A stretch of 64,000 nt of DNA, taken from positions 55,223,348 through 55,287,347 of the forward strand of contig OX344764.1 of assembly GCA_947034895.1 (NCBI GenBank), read 5' to 3'. The notes under the pieces were generated by a model. That model saw only the letters and a list, made by a program, of their open reading frames with translations, was not told the DNA's origin and did not search any database. Of the stretch, positions 1-11,848 are shown one piece after another. This DNA comes from Rhytidiadelphus loreus (Eukaryota; Streptophyta; Bryopsida; Hypnales; Hylocomiaceae). Every line of letters begins with the position of its first letter. Position 1 is the first letter of the stretch. A program made the translations under genes and the position numbers.

Positions 1-1470
1 TCTTTAAAATTTAATCTCCTCCAAAAATTGGCATCTATTTTTAGAATTATTTTTTGTCAAACTTGCCCCACAACTATGGTACTATAATAGTGAATTCTTG
101 GCACGTGAGGCTCACCCAAACTTGTCCATCTACCAAACCATTGGTGTTGTTCATTTCATTTGTTACAAAAACTATAGGTGTTACAAAAACTATAGATAAG
201 GAATCTATTGACAATAGAAACAATTGCATCGTTGTAGAGAGGACAGACAACTGGCGAGACAATTGGTGAGACAATTGGCCATTTGCCAAGAGTTTCAAGA
301 CACCTAGTACAAAAACAATGTTTTTTGCTCCAGTATTTTCTACAAGCTCGAATGGCATCTTTCCCTCAACCTTCCTCCTTAATTGACTGAGTTGTCCACG
401 TGAGCCAGACTAATTGTTTCTCTTCCTTTTGGTTTTCTAATTGTCACCGTTAATTTCCAAGAAACCCAACCCAACTCAAACCAAACCATAGGTGTTGGTA
501 AGAAATCTATTGACAATAGAAACAATCACATTTCTCACATTCATTCCTTCTTGAAGAAAAAAATCTCAAGCCTCCCTCCCCCCCGGCCAACAAAAACAAA
601 CAAACAAACAAAAATTAGAATTCATTGATTTCGGCACATGCCGAAGGCCCTCAACGGTATGCACGTATGCACACTTATTGGAACACTACGGCGGGTAAGT
701 TAGCTCATGTCGAGATGTCTGAATTGAGGATTGGCTGGCAGGACACTTTCCAGTATAAATGATGTCCGTCCTGGGCTTCTGGCCTCTCTGGGATCAAGCC
801 CAGAGGTACATTTCAACTCACTCATCAATTGGTCTTGTAAGGGACCTACCCACTGAACAGAACAGTGACCCAAGACGTGTACCGAACTTACAAACCGGCA
901 CTAACTTACTGCAGGCCTGCCTACCTAGCTAGCTAATACTGCACCAGGCAGGCTGCAGCTCTTCCACCATCTCTTGCAACAACGACAACAGCAAAGCTCT
1001 CCGCAGACTGGATTGTTGCTCTTGTTTTCTGCGCAATTTTCTGAACTCAAGTGTACCCCATTTGGTTTTCTTGGAAGGGAGGGAAGATCGAGCCGAGGCT
1101 TTCATCAACGACTATCTACTGTAGCTAGCTTGGCATGCAGTTCCGACGTAACATGACAAGCTGATGGTGAATGCTGAAGACAGTACTGTGATTTCGGCTG
1201 GAAGATCCCGACCAGGTGAGCTTTCGGGACGTTTTGCATGTTCGCTCGATCTCATACAGTGCGATTTTGTTTGACGTTTCAAGCTTTTCTTCTTTTGAGT
1301 CATGGTTTTGCTCCGTTATTGATCGCTGCCTGTACGTACGTTACTGCAGCTTTTAATTTCAAGTTTTGTGGCAGAATGTTCTCTTGCACGGAGCTCGTGG
1401 ACGGGTGCGTGGCATCGGGTGCTCTGGAAGTAGAAGGGTTGTACGTGTTCTTGATTCTAAACTGTAGATT
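1..1470. other. Upstream region without a supported gene
   Basis: No convincing gene is visible. A short segment reading AATCTATTGACAATAGAAAC occurs twice, at about 199-222 and 506-529; it contains the small palindrome TCTATTGACAATAGA. A C-rich run lies near 575-590. From about 640 the base composition becomes GC-richer, as it does around the next gene, so this part may be distal promoter or 5' leader of the ARM-repeat gene. The short open frames here have no family features and differ between strands, so I do not call them. Confidence 0.5.
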
Positions 1471-1477
1471 GTTGCCT

Positions 1478-1905
1478 TCCTTTGTCTCTTCAAACTCAGT
1501 TCGAAAACGTGGTTCGTGGGAGGGTAGGAGCCATTCACAAGGTGGCCCGGTCTGACATGTTCATAAATTTCACTGGTCTTTGCTGTATTCGATCGTTTGT
1601 CTATTCAAACTCAGTTCAAAAATTAAGGTGGTCCGAGGATCCACTCACAGGGTAGCTCGAACTGTTAAAAAATTTCACTGTACGATGGATTTGATTATTT
1701 TCGTTCGTCTCGACGAACTCCGTTAAAAAATGTGGTACTTGTCCGATTCATTCACGAGCTAAGCTCGGTAGCTCTGTCCGAAAATTCTACGCACTCTAGT
1801 TCGATGTTATCGTTTGTCTCTTCAGAGTCGATCGGTTCAAAATGTGGTTCGAGGATCGGTCCATTCGTGAGGTCGCCCTAACTGTTCAAACATTCCTCTG
1901 CTGTT
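1478..1905. repeat. Degenerate tandem array, about 4 x 110 bp, upstream of the ARM gene
   Basis: Four diverged units begin near 1481, 1596, 1704 and 1813 with TTTGTCTCTTCAAACTCAGT or a variant. Each continues through a G-TGGTTCGAGGATC-like stretch and a 'CCATTCACGAGGT.GCCC' stretch, and ends in TGTTCAAA.ATTTCACTG or a variant. Spacing is 115, 108 and 109 bases. The array ends about 260 bases before the ATG at 2168, so it lies in the probable promoter or 5' untranslated region. The function is unknown. Confidence 0.75.
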
Positions 1906-2167
1906 GCAATGAGAGTGACGTCGCTCGCGACCCGTCATGGCCATTTTAACCTAACTTGGCTGTTCCACAACCTACTGCAATTTTGAATTTTTTAATGGAT
2001 TGCTTGCCATGGTCACAGCTTACACAATTGATACGGCTTTCGGAAGTATAGATTGATTCACACGGTCTTGATGTGTATCCCACAGCTCAGTCACGCATCA
2101 CCGAAGTTGCGTAAGCTCCAGCATGGCGGCTTAGCATCCTGAGACGGCCGGCGGCGCAAGTTGCAAG

Positions 2168-3976
2168 ATGCCGGACGATGGCGTCGAAACAATTCCGGAG
2201 AATAGTAATAATACTAATCCCCGATCACCAGCCATCGCCCCGACGAGGAGTTTCCGCTTCTTGAACCTCTCGCTATTCCATTCCAAGCGCTTCGCAAGCT
2301 CCACGCCCCAACAACAACATCACCACCGAAGCGCAAGTATCGAATCGACCTCTTCGTGCCTGGCTTTCCACTCGTTCCGGGATGCGCTCTTCTGCGAACA
2401 CCCCATCTCGTCCTCTTCACCATGTCGCGACGAGACCATGTCCAAGGAAGAGTTTCAAGTACAAGGCTTCTCCGACGAGAGAAAGGTGTCGCGATGGCGT
2501 CGCATTGTGGGGCGATTTGGAGGAAAGAAGAACAGAGTGAGGGAGGAAGCTTCGACACCCAAGGAGCAGAAAAAACTTCGCGTGGTGGAGTCGGCTAGCT
2601 GTGATAATCAGGGAAGCGGGGATCCCATCAAATGGGTGGCGTGTGGGGATCTGTCGCGGATTGCGAGACGCGAGGAACAAAAGGAGGATTGTAAAAGTCA
2701 GTACGAGTTAGAGAAGCCTGTTTTGGAGCCCATGCGATTCGGAACGACAGATTTGGTGCAATGTCCCGGAGGAAGGAAGGATCCGAGTGATATTTCACAG
2801 GCTCGAAAGAATCTGCGATTACGACTTGATAGCGATGACATCGGGTACCGAACGCAGGTGCTCGTGACGCATTTGCGATGTAAGCAAGGGAAGGAACAAG
2901 GCGTGGTCGCGGCCGAAGTGCGCATTCTCGCGAGGGATTACCCGCCCGCGCGTGTCACGTTCGCGTCGCTCGGCGCCATCGCACCGTTAGTCGCAATGCT
3001 GGAGTCCACTTACAGTTTCTGTGCGCACTCCGCGCTTCTAACGCTCTACACGCTCGCCGGCGGCAACGACGCCAACAAAGCCGCCATCGTTGACGCCGGC
3101 ATCGTACCTAAGCTGGTAGCGCTCGTACAAAAACGGGAGGCGGGAACTCAAGAAGCCGCTGTCGCGAATTTCTTAAGCTTGTCCGCTCTAGACCGCAACA
3201 AGCCCCTGATCGGCTCCAGTGGCGCCATTGCGGAGCTTGTTCGAATACTCAACCAGAGCATCAAGGAGCCCATCCGCTGGGAATCGCTACGCGCGCTTTA
3301 CAATCTCTCACTTTCGCAAGCCAACATCAAATTCTTCGTCGAGGCGGACGCCGTGATCGCGCTCGTGGAAATTCTCAAAACACGGGATGCGAATGCGAAA
3401 GTGAATGTGAATGTGAATGCTGAGAAGGCGTTGGCGGTGCTGGGCAACATAATCGGGGTGGGAATTGGTCGCAAATGCGTCACGGAGACAGTGGTGGAGA
3501 GTCTGATTGACGTTCTCAGCTGGGGCGTTCAATTCACGAAATGCCAGGAGCGCACGGCGTACATTCTCATGGTGCTTGCGCATCAGAGCCATGGCCATCG
3601 CCAAGCCATGGTGCAGAAACGCGCGATTCCGGCCCTGCTGGAGGTTTCGCTTCTGGGAAGCGCCTTGGCGCAGAAGCGCGCGGTGCGCATTCTGGAATGC
3701 TTGCGGGAGGATCGCGAGCAGGGCTTGCCGCGCCCCATGTCGGCGCCCATGGGACCTCCTCCAAGGAAACCCAAACAGGAGGAGCACCCGAACCATCACG
3801 TTATCAGCGAAGGAAGCAAAGTGGTGAACCACATGGTGCAGCAGAGCTTGGAGCAGAACTTGCAACGCATTGTGCGACGCGCGCAGCTTCCACTCTTCGA
3901 AATTGGGAAAGGAGACGGCGTGAAGCGCGTCTTCTCGCTTTCGGGATGCTCCAGCTCCAAAAGCTTGCCCTTCTGA
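2168..3976 (+). CDS. Armadillo-repeat protein, plant PUB-like ARM family without a U-box
   Basis: An uninterrupted 602-codon frame starts at ATG 2168 and ends in TGA. The N-terminal 220 or so residues are polar and Ser-rich, with a basic patch near residues 108-123 (SRWRRIVGRFGGKKNR). From about residue 230 to 510 the sequence shows repeated three-helix armadillo units, with typical phrases such as ARVTFASLGAIAPLVAML (about 262-279) and RWESLRALYNLSLSQANIKF. The last 90 residues are a Pro- and basic-rich tail. This layout matches plant ARM-repeat proteins related to U-box E3 ligases, but I see no U-box, so it is more likely a binding scaffold than a ligase. It has no introns and is much GC-richer than its flanks. 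The partner and pathway cannot be told. The gene call is secure; the function is only family-level. Confidence 0.93.
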   Translation: MPDDGVETIPENSNNTNPRSPAIAPTRSFRFLNLSLFHSKRFASSTPQQQHHHRSASIESTSSCLAFHSFRDALFCEHPISSSSPCRDETMSKEEFQVQGFSDERKVSRWRRIVGRFGGKKNRVREEASTPKEQKKLRVVESASCDNQGSGDPIKWVACGDLSRIARREEQKEDCKSQYELEKPVLEPMRFGTTDLVQCPGGRKDPSDISQARKNLRLRLDSDDIGYRTQVLVTHLRCKQGKEQGVVAAEVRILARDYPPARVTFASLGAIAPLVAMLESTYSFCAHSALLTLYTLAGGNDANKAAIVDAGIVPKLVALVQKREAGTQEAAVANFLSLSALDRNKPLIGSSGAIAELVRILNQSIKEPIRWESLRALYNLSLSQANIKFFVEADAVIALVEILKTRDANAKVNVNVNAEKALAVLGNIIGVGIGRKCVTETVVESLIDVLSWGVQFTKCQERTAYILMVLAHQSHGHRQAMVQKRAIPALLEVSLLGSALAQKRAVRILECLREDREQGLPRPMSAPMGPPPRKPKQEEHPNHHVISEGSKVVNHMVQQSLEQNLQRIVRRAQLPLFEIGKGDGVKRVFSLSGCSSSKSLPF

Positions 3977-4984
3977 CTGACCAAAGTAGGCTGCCAGTCA
4001 GTCCTCGCTGATTAACAGTTTTGCTATGATCTAATGTAAAGTTTCCATTCACCATACAGTCAGGGAGAGGTTCCATTCACCATGCAGGTGAACTTTGAAC
4101 CTTTCCCTACAAACTTGCACCATCTAAAATTTTGCAATTTTTTTTAGGGTTGAGCTACAAACCAAATTGCAGGATAACCCAGCGTCAATAGGTTAAGTAT
4201 TTTCACAGTCAGCAAAAATCAAATCTCTCCTGTATGGTCAATGGAGCCTCTACCTTACAGTTTCAAGGATTTCATCAGGAGGTACCATGCTTTTTAAAAC
4301 GGAACAATTATGATCAGTCATAGCAACGAACACAATCCTTCTATTTCAATTCGTAAACTGCTTGCGCTGAAAAGCCAGTGCCAGCACACAGTTTTGCTCA
4401 TGTTGTGACTTGATGGTTTTCATCCAATTTGATTGTTTTGTGCAGATTGGATCCAAGAGTGTTTGCCCCCCAATTTTTATTGCAATGACCTGGCCTGTCA
4501 GTACCAATTGTACGGTGAAAACTAATTTCCGGTGGATGCATATTCTCCGGGTGATCGGCCACTCATGTGGTCTTCGATCTGCAATCAATGCGACTGTGCA
4601 CAAGACTTGAGATTGTTGCTCGAGCTGCTGCTTAATTTTGGTGCCGAACAATGTAACGGCTTCTACGTCTCCAGCTTCTAGCTAAACACCTGCGTGATAT
4701 TATATCTTCCAAACGAGGAGCCGATTGTCAACTCTTCTGAAGGTACGGCATTTGATCCTGTCATTTTACAGCTGATTTCCTTCCGGGGTTACGGGAGTTA
4801 AGCGTGATGATTGTTTGCGTTTCTGATGTGGTAATCCTTATTTGTCATCTACATTTTTCTCATTTTTGAATAACATACGTAGAAGCGTGCATTTGACACG
4901 TATAAAATGAAAAACCATCGTTATTGAACAAGATCTCATGGGTTTATGAACCATCAAAATTTGCTGATTTTTGAAAGCTGCGAT
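3977..4984. other. Downstream flank of the ARM gene, nothing called
   Basis: This stretch probably begins with the 3' untranslated region of the ARM gene. Composition stays moderately balanced until about 4800 and then turns AT-rich. I see no further coding frame, RNA gene or clear repeat. Confidence 0.4.
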
Positions 4985-5222
4985 GTAGGGTTTAGTGACT
5001 AATTCAGGGCAAGTAGGGGTTTAGAGTTTAATTCTGGATAAGTAGGGTGTAGGGATAATTCTGGTCAAGTAGTGTTTAGGGTTTTATTCTGGACCAGCAG
5101 GGTTTAGGGGTTTATTCTGGACAAGTAGGGTTTAGGGTTTTATGTCTGGACATTAGGTTTTAGGGGTTGATTCTGAACTTTTAAGGTTTAGGGGTGAAGT
5201 TTGGACATCTAGGGGGGGTTGA
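4985..5222. repeat. Telomere-like minisatellite, about 8 x 28 bp
   Basis: Units start near 4985, 5013, 5042, 5069, 5097, 5125, 5153 and 5181. Each begins with G/T-AGGG-TTTAGGG-TTT or a close variant and ends in ATTCTGGACAA or a variant. The 5' half of each unit carries one copy of TTTAGGG, the canonical plant telomere repeat; the 3' half does not. It is therefore a minisatellite built on a telomere-like core rather than a plain interstitial telomere array. Confidence 0.85.
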
Positions 5223-6280
5223 GAGTGAAAGCGTAAGCAATGCGATGCTGCTGTGATTTTCAATTTCGACTATGATGTGTTGCAGGAGAAAAGACTGAAC
5301 TTCTAGCTGCCCCAACTCTTGCGGCAATCGAATTTTATCCCCTCAAAGAAAATTCCAATCAAAACCATTAGATCAGTTGATCCCCCATTCAATCCGCAAC
5401 AAGACAACGTCGTCCTATTACTCTGTGGTAGAAGCTACTGCCTGCACTGGAATCTGTGAATTTGTGCAAAAACTGGTGAGCAGCGTGACCTTGGAACCGA
5501 ATCACACTAATTCTTCATTTTTCAATTTATTTCAGGCTTGTATTCACGGCCCGCTCCTTTGCTTCCCTTCGAAGATAATCCCTTGGTTCTATCATTTTTT
5601 TTTCAAGTCAAGAAAAGCGGGCTTTCCCTGCAAATGTTAGAAATCAGGATGAATAATGATATATAAAATTGGAGCAGTTTCCTGAACACACTCTTATGGA
5701 ATGTGTTCCAACATTGTTAGCATGAGAATCAAAGTTCTACCTTCAATGAGAGATCAAAATTGTGATGTTATAAGACGAGGTATTTTTGCTCAGTTTCCTT
5801 CTTGAGTATGCACACCACCTGTGTAGGAAACGTTATGAATATCAGTTCAACACTTCATAGCTCAATGCTTAAGATGGCTGGAGAGGACGGTTCTTGGGTG
5901 GTGTAATTACACCAAAATGTGATGTGAAATGAACGTGACATCCTAATTTTAGGTTTTGTAACAAGTTCATGACAATGGATATTGGCTTTACAGCCTTGGA
6001 GAGTGGATTGATGAATTGTTTAGGCAGGTTATGTAAGACTAAAATCACCATTTTTTTTAGTATGAACAGTTTCTATTTTGAGATTGGTAGTAAATTTGTA
6101 TTCTTTTTGGCAAATAGTAGGAGACTTCAATGCACTAAAGAATCCATCTTTTGGATATTGTATGCAAAAGTTATGAAGCATCAAAGTTGTTTTGTTTGAT
6201 GTTTTGAAATTGTTTCTTGAAATGTAGGTGTAGATTGATTTAGGAGATGTATTTTGTGAGAATTTGATAAAGTAATATTT
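5223..6280. other. AT-rich region, nothing called
   Basis: Slightly GC-richer until about 5600, then AT-rich. The frames present are short, start at non-ATG codons or lack any family signature. No RNA gene or tandem repeat is seen. Confidence 0.4.
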
Positions 6281-6282
6281 TC

Positions 6283-6711
6283 AGGCACCTAGACCTAGTA
6301 CTCCAAGGAGTTTAGAAATATAATCATTAATTTGCAATTGAAGGTGTATTTTTGCATTTAAGACATTTTGCGGCATCAAATATATCTGATGTCAACAATA
6401 CTTTCAAGTTAAATAAAGCCTTACGGAATTATTATTTTTAGTAGTTTATGTTTCTGAATTTTTTTTTTGAAGTCTAGTTTTAGCATTAAAAATTTGATTT
6501 CGAAAATGAATGATTATGATTTAACTATTCAATATTTTGTTCAAGAGTGTCCATTGCAAATCTTGATTTTCTAGTGTTGAGGGCTCTTGGACATGAGCCT
6601 CAAATACACTAGATCTTGGAGAAAAAATGACATTAGAAATTCTATTAAAAAAATTGTTGAATAAAATTTTCAAAAGTCATGAACATATTGGGGTTATACA
6701 TGTTATGCCCT
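6283..6711 (+). repeat. Dispersed repeat, inverted relative to 35935-36275
   Basis: This segment matches the reverse complement of 35935-36275 over several hundred bases. Shared phrases include TTTTTAGTAGTTTATGTTTC, AGCCTCAAATACACTAGATC and TTGGGGTTATACATG. Both copies end close to a CCTTTAACC junction, so the boundary is probably real. It has no coding content and is likely part of a decayed mobile element. Confidence 0.7.
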
Positions 6712-7588
6712 TTAACCCCTCAAGGACCAAATAGACACAATGGTAAATTCTTAGTAGGGTGAAACAAATCTCATTATTTTGTAAGCTAGGATCTTGTAGA
6801 GTCACCAAGTTTATATACTTGTTGCATTTTCTAATTTTCAAAATTTGAATGTAAGAAGTAATTAAAATTTTATTTAAGAAATGTAGTCTAATAGAAAAGG
6901 AATAAACATAATGTTTTTCCAATGAAAGGAATAGTAGGGATGGAAAAAAACATTTTCTCAGACGTTCTAGTTTTTACTTTGTACAAACAAACTAGGTTTG
7001 GAGAATTATTTTTTCAACTTAAAAAATAAAAGTTTCAATTTAGTGTGATGAAGAACAAAAAATAATTAGAATGATTCCAATTTTTTTGAAGATGTTCCAA
7101 ACAATATGCTAATAATATCAATTATTAAATCTCAAAACTGATGCATATAAAAAAAAAATTATTTTTAGGATCCAATTTGGTTAGTTTCAGCTTTCTCTCC
7201 TTCTGTTAAAAAATGTGTACAAATTTGAGAGAGTATTTTAATTCTCAATTTTTAAAATTAAAAAATACTACATTTGACCTTTGATTCCAATACAATTTTT
7301 TTTGGGGGGGGGGAGGTAAATAAACATTATTCATCTTCTTATAATTTTTCTTCCTCCAAAGCTACATTTTTTGCTTATAAAGTTCATCAATGAAAATTGC
7401 TATAATCTAAAAATCCAATAGGCAAAATTTTCTACAATTAATTCTATACATACTAGACAAAGTAGTCTTTACTTTTGTATGGTTAAACTGATTAAAAATT
7501 TTAACCACATCCATGTGCAAAAAATATCAAAGTGGGACAATTCATTGAAACTTCCATTGTCAAAGTTGTTGGGCCTTGAAGGGTTAAC
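6712..7588. mobile_element. TTAA-flanked non-autonomous element, copy 1 (piggyBac-like ends)
   Basis: The left end reads TTAACCCCTCAAGGACC at 6712 and the right end reads GGCCTTGAAGGGTTAA ending near 7587, an inverted pair. The interior is AT-rich and carries no long frame. TTAA outside a CCC..GGG inverted repeat is the known target-site and end signature of piggyBac transposons. The same ends recur on other elements in this window. Because the genome is AT-rich, a TTAA alone is weak; the support comes from the repeated pattern. Confidence 0.55.
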
Positions 7589-7589
7589 T

Positions 7590-10575
7590 TCATATTTTTT
7601 TGGTGACTAATTTTTTAGATTTGACATATGAAAAGACAATAGAAAGACTTCAAGTCACTTTCATAATTTAACATCCTCATAATTAAGCATTATAATCTTT
7701 CAATTTGTAAGTGATATTGTTATGTTTTCTTTTTCCAGTAACATATCTAGTTTGAATTTGTACAATTACAATTCGAATTATTTTTATAAAGATTATCAAA
7801 ATGTTGGATTTTTGTCCAATTTAGAACAAATTCCAATAAGCTCAAAAAAAGTCATAGGCATTTAGGGGTTAAATCAATGTATTACAATATTTATTTCATA
7901 GGACTCTTTAGTGCATACAAAATACCTTAGTTTTTCCATAAAGATACCTTTTAGCTCATATTAATTTCTCTCTAGTTTGTCCTAGTCTATTGATCCTTGT
8001 ATGGTCTTATTTACTATTCTCTCATTTAGCCCAATAGTGTCAAACGAGCTTATATATGACTTCTTTCCAAAGGATGGTCTCCCATTGGATTTAAGAATGT
8101 TACATTAACTTTGTCATTTTGAAGCAAGTCTATTGTGGCACAAATTAAGGTACTTCAATATTTCCTTAGTAGACCTGACAAATATGTTATTTGCATAACA
8201 TGAGCCATCATTAGTATTATAGAATCCTTAAATGTAACCATTGAGGTCTTGTGTAAAAAGATGAAAGTGTAATCTTAAAATGAAAATAACATTCCTCACC
8301 ACTCTTGTGACTCGGCAAATCATTAATTGTAACATGGGTATATGTTCAAGATAAGATAAAGGAACAATTGCTAAATCACTTTGTTTTAAAAACTTCTTAA
8401 GTGACTTAGCAATAAACAATAGTGCCAATGTATGAATTTAAAAAAAGAAGATTGGTAAGTTGAAAGTGGCCAAGAAAAAAATTGAAGCAAGATGGAGGCT
8501 ATGGAAGCAAGGAGGGAAGAAAAAACATGTCTCAAAGTGCAAACAAATTGTTATGTACATACACCTAAGAACCTTCTAGAAATAGTAGTTCTCCAGAAAT
8601 ATTAATTTTAGAAAAGTAGTAGTATTCTATTAAAGAACTATAAATAAAAGACAGTAAGATAATATTACATAAGGATGTCGAGGCTAAAGTGATCCTTAGT
8701 CTTGACAACACATTTCTTGCACTTTTAGATTTTAGCTCTACTATGCTCTTGTACATTTCTTTGAAATCCATAATCTAATTTTGTCTTGAAGAATATCCAT
8801 TTGTCTTATGTTTATGGTGTCCATAACACTTTGTTGAGACTACATTCAAATTTTGTTTTGTAGGGTTTTGCTCTTAATTTTCTTATCATAGCATATGGAT
8901 AGAGTATTGGATTGTTTTGAAAATTGGTATCTAAACTTTTATTAGAGTTCTTTACCACCTCTGCTTTAAAAAAACAAAATTTAGACTATTTCTCCAAAAT
9001 TTATGAGCATTCAAAGTTTTGGAATTTCATTACCATCAAATCCTCACAAAATGAGAAATTCTATTTTTTTTCCACTATGGTAGATTTTTTACAAATTAAA
9101 AACTCAACATACCCCTTTTTTGTGAAAAAATAGGACATAGTACTTGTCGATACAACTAATTAAGATTGCTTAGTACTCATGAAAGACACTTGTTGATAGT
9201 ACAATAAATCTATAATATGATCAACGGACCAAAAATCGACTAGCAAGCTTTTCCTTCTAGTACTTCTAGTACTCATAGTACTCATAGTACTTAATGCTAA
9301 AAACCTACTTTTTGGCTAAATGCTACAAAAATGACTAGTCTTTCTTGCAATCACCCTAAGCAACTAGTGGGATGCCTTCAACAATACACATGATGAAATA
9401 TGATTGTAAAATAACAAGGTCTCTAATTATGACACTTTAAAGTTTCTTCAAACTTTGACTTAAATTTTTTTTACTTAATTACAAAAAATTCAAGTTATAT
9501 CTCGTACCTGATAGTTAAGGTGAAGATTTTTGCCAAATAATTAATTTAAGTTAAAAAAGTGGTTTGAAAAATGCTTCAAATAGAATATTTTGCAAGGTTA
9601 ATTTTTTTATACTAAAGAAGTTTGAATTTTTTTTCAAATTATTCTTCTATCTTATTTTAGAAATGTCATAAATGCGTTTGAATACTACATTTAAATCCTA
9701 AAACAACACTAGTACCTATGTATCCATGACCTATGATATATACTATCAAAACACAAGAGGTTATTGTTTACACCTAAAAATAATACTTTGAAATTTCATA
9801 ACTTATTCACACAATGTTGCAATAAAGCATGTTAGAGTGCATTGTAATACTCTTTCACTTGCAAATAAGATCCAATAAAATATATCATGTTTGATATTCC
9901 ATGAAAATATGCTTAGGTACTATTACTATTGATTATGAGTACACTTAGCTTATTTTGCTAAACTTTTTTTACTAGTATTTTCAATTGCCTACATCTACAA
10001 AATGACTTGTAACCTTTGAAAGACAAATTGGCCATTGAATAACCAATTGAAAATTTAGGTAGATTATTATGAAGCCAATTTTGAATGGATCTTTTTAAAA
10101 TCTTTACACAAGGTGTGGACAAATGACCACTTCGTTGAATTTTTTTTTTCTTGATGAAGCTCTTGAATCAAAAGTTATGCTACTTGAAGTTTTTCTAACA
10201 AGTTGGGCAATTTCAAGAAGCATGTGCAAAACCCCTCTTCCATCTCTTAAATTTGATAGGTATGTAATTAACATGATACGATATGCAAATTGGGTAATTG
10301 TAAGAAACACATATGTGTAGTGCAAAAATCTCACTCTAGGAGGAGTTAGAGTTTGATGACCCTATTGGAAAAAATGATCTTCTAACTTCAAACACAATAA
10401 TCTTTCAATTTGTGAGGACAAAATTTTTGATATAAAATTCCACTCATTTATATAGTAGTATACTTCAAGTTTGTATGTTTTAAGAAAAAATTAAATTTTA
10501 AATTAATTTTTTTTTCCACTGCCCTAAAATATAGTATTTTTTGATGATTTATGCCCAAAATGTGCCCGGGTCCCT
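7590..10575. other. AT-rich gene-free stretch with isolated element ends
   Basis: No gene is visible. Single right-end sequences of the TTAA-flanked family occur at about 7855-7872 (CATTTAGGGGTTAA) and 10569-10585 (GGTCCCTTAGGGATTAA) without a partner that I can identify, so they may be truncated copies. A small direct repeat of TAGTACTCA lies near 9258-9290. Confidence 0.45.
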
Positions 10576-10897
10576 TAGGGATTAATTATAATTTGACTCT
10601 ATATATGCACAACAACTTAAATGAATGGCTTAGACAAAGTACCCCCACCCCTACTTTACTTTATCCCACAATTCTACCATAGCTTCCTAGTAGCTTGAAC
10701 AACTTTCTAACTCGAAATCAAATGATTGCCTAATTCCCATTCACTTGCTTGATAGGCAATCCTTTAATATATAACTTGGATGAAGTCCATGTTATCAAAA
10801 AAACATTAAACTTTACTTCAGGAATGTCTACAACTTCACTCTCCGAACTGCATGGTTGTAAAAATAAGAGAGCCTTTAGTAAATGAATTTTTGTTTT

Positions 10898-11127
10898 TTA
10901 ACCTTTAAACGACAAAGAGGGCGTTTGGCGTCCAATGCATTACAAAGAATCTTTCTAATAGGATGGAAGTCCAACTATTCATCCTTGGAATCTTGTTGTG
11001 AAAAAGGGAGATCTTCTATAAAAAGTTTGACTTCCAATGAGTACTTTTGCAATTTTTTAAGTGAATGATTGACACGGTAACCAAAGGGATGATTTCCACG
11101 GTCACCCATCCGTCCTTCAAGAGTTAA
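10898..11127. mobile_element. Short TTAA-flanked element, copy B1 (about 230 bp)
   Basis: The ends are TTAACCTTTAAACGAC at 10898 and GTCCTTCAAGAGTTAA ending at 11127, an imperfect inverted pair. A second copy of the same length lies at 24763-24996 and shares most of its interior, for example GTTTGGCGTCCAATG against TTTTTGGCGTCCAATG, and TTTGACTTCCAATGAGT in both. Size, inverted ends and lack of coding sequence fit a MITE (miniature inverted-repeat element). The ends resemble those of the longer TTAA-flanked elements. Confidence 0.75.
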
Positions 11128-11298
11128 AAGGTGCTTCAAACAAGCATGCATGTGTAGGATACTTCAAGGTTTCCTCAAGTTCTTTCCACTTTGAAATTAG
11201 TAAAAATAAAACAAATAAATAAATTATGCTACAATTTGGCCTCAAAATTATAAAATTTATGTTTTTGGAAATTGATGATATAAATTTGTCTACAAGAA

Positions 11299-11848
11299 AT
11301 AAGGTAAACTAGCCTATGACAGGCAAATCTCCTATGACAGGCTCCTAGAGAACTACCCATTACAGTCTTAAGTCAACCCATGACAAATTTTTTCCAATAA
11401 ATGGGGTTAGAATTGCATTTGATTAATTTGTGGCCATAATCAAAGCCTTGGGAAATGGTCATGAAGTTATTGGTAACTATCTTAGGACACTTACCCATTT
11501 TCAGTGTAAATTGGTAGTAAAAAGTTATTTTGTAATTCTTTCATGTCATGTCCATATTAGGAAATCTTGGAGCCATGTTAGAAAATGTTTTGACTGCATT
11601 AGGTGGTTAGATGACCATCATGGAAACACTTTTCTGCTGATTTGGGGTAGTGTACAGACTCTTTAAAGCCAACTGCACTGCAGACTTCAAAATTCATAAA
11701 AAACTCATTTTTTGTCCAAAAAATAAAATTTCACTTGCTCTCTGCATTCCTCATGTTTATCTTCATAGAGAATTTTTTTAAATTTTTTTCAAAAATGTGA
11801 ACATGGCAAACCAGCCATTCTGCCTGTCATAGGCTGGTTTACCTTATA
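11299..11848. mobile_element. Non-autonomous element with 26-bp terminal inverted repeats
   Basis: The left end near 11299 reads AAGGTAAACTAGCCTATGAC followed by AGGCA. The right end near 11822-11848 is its reverse complement with one or two changes (TGCCTGTCATAGGCTGGTTT, then ACCTT). A second internal CTATGACAGGC lies beside the left end. The 550-bp interior shows no credible protein. I cannot settle the target-site duplication, so the superfamily is open. Confidence 0.75.

Noticed and set aside
2214..4076. Several frames of 60-185 codons in and opposite the ARM gene
   Set aside because: They are shadow frames in GC-rich coding sequence; the 602-codon frame has clear ARM repeats.
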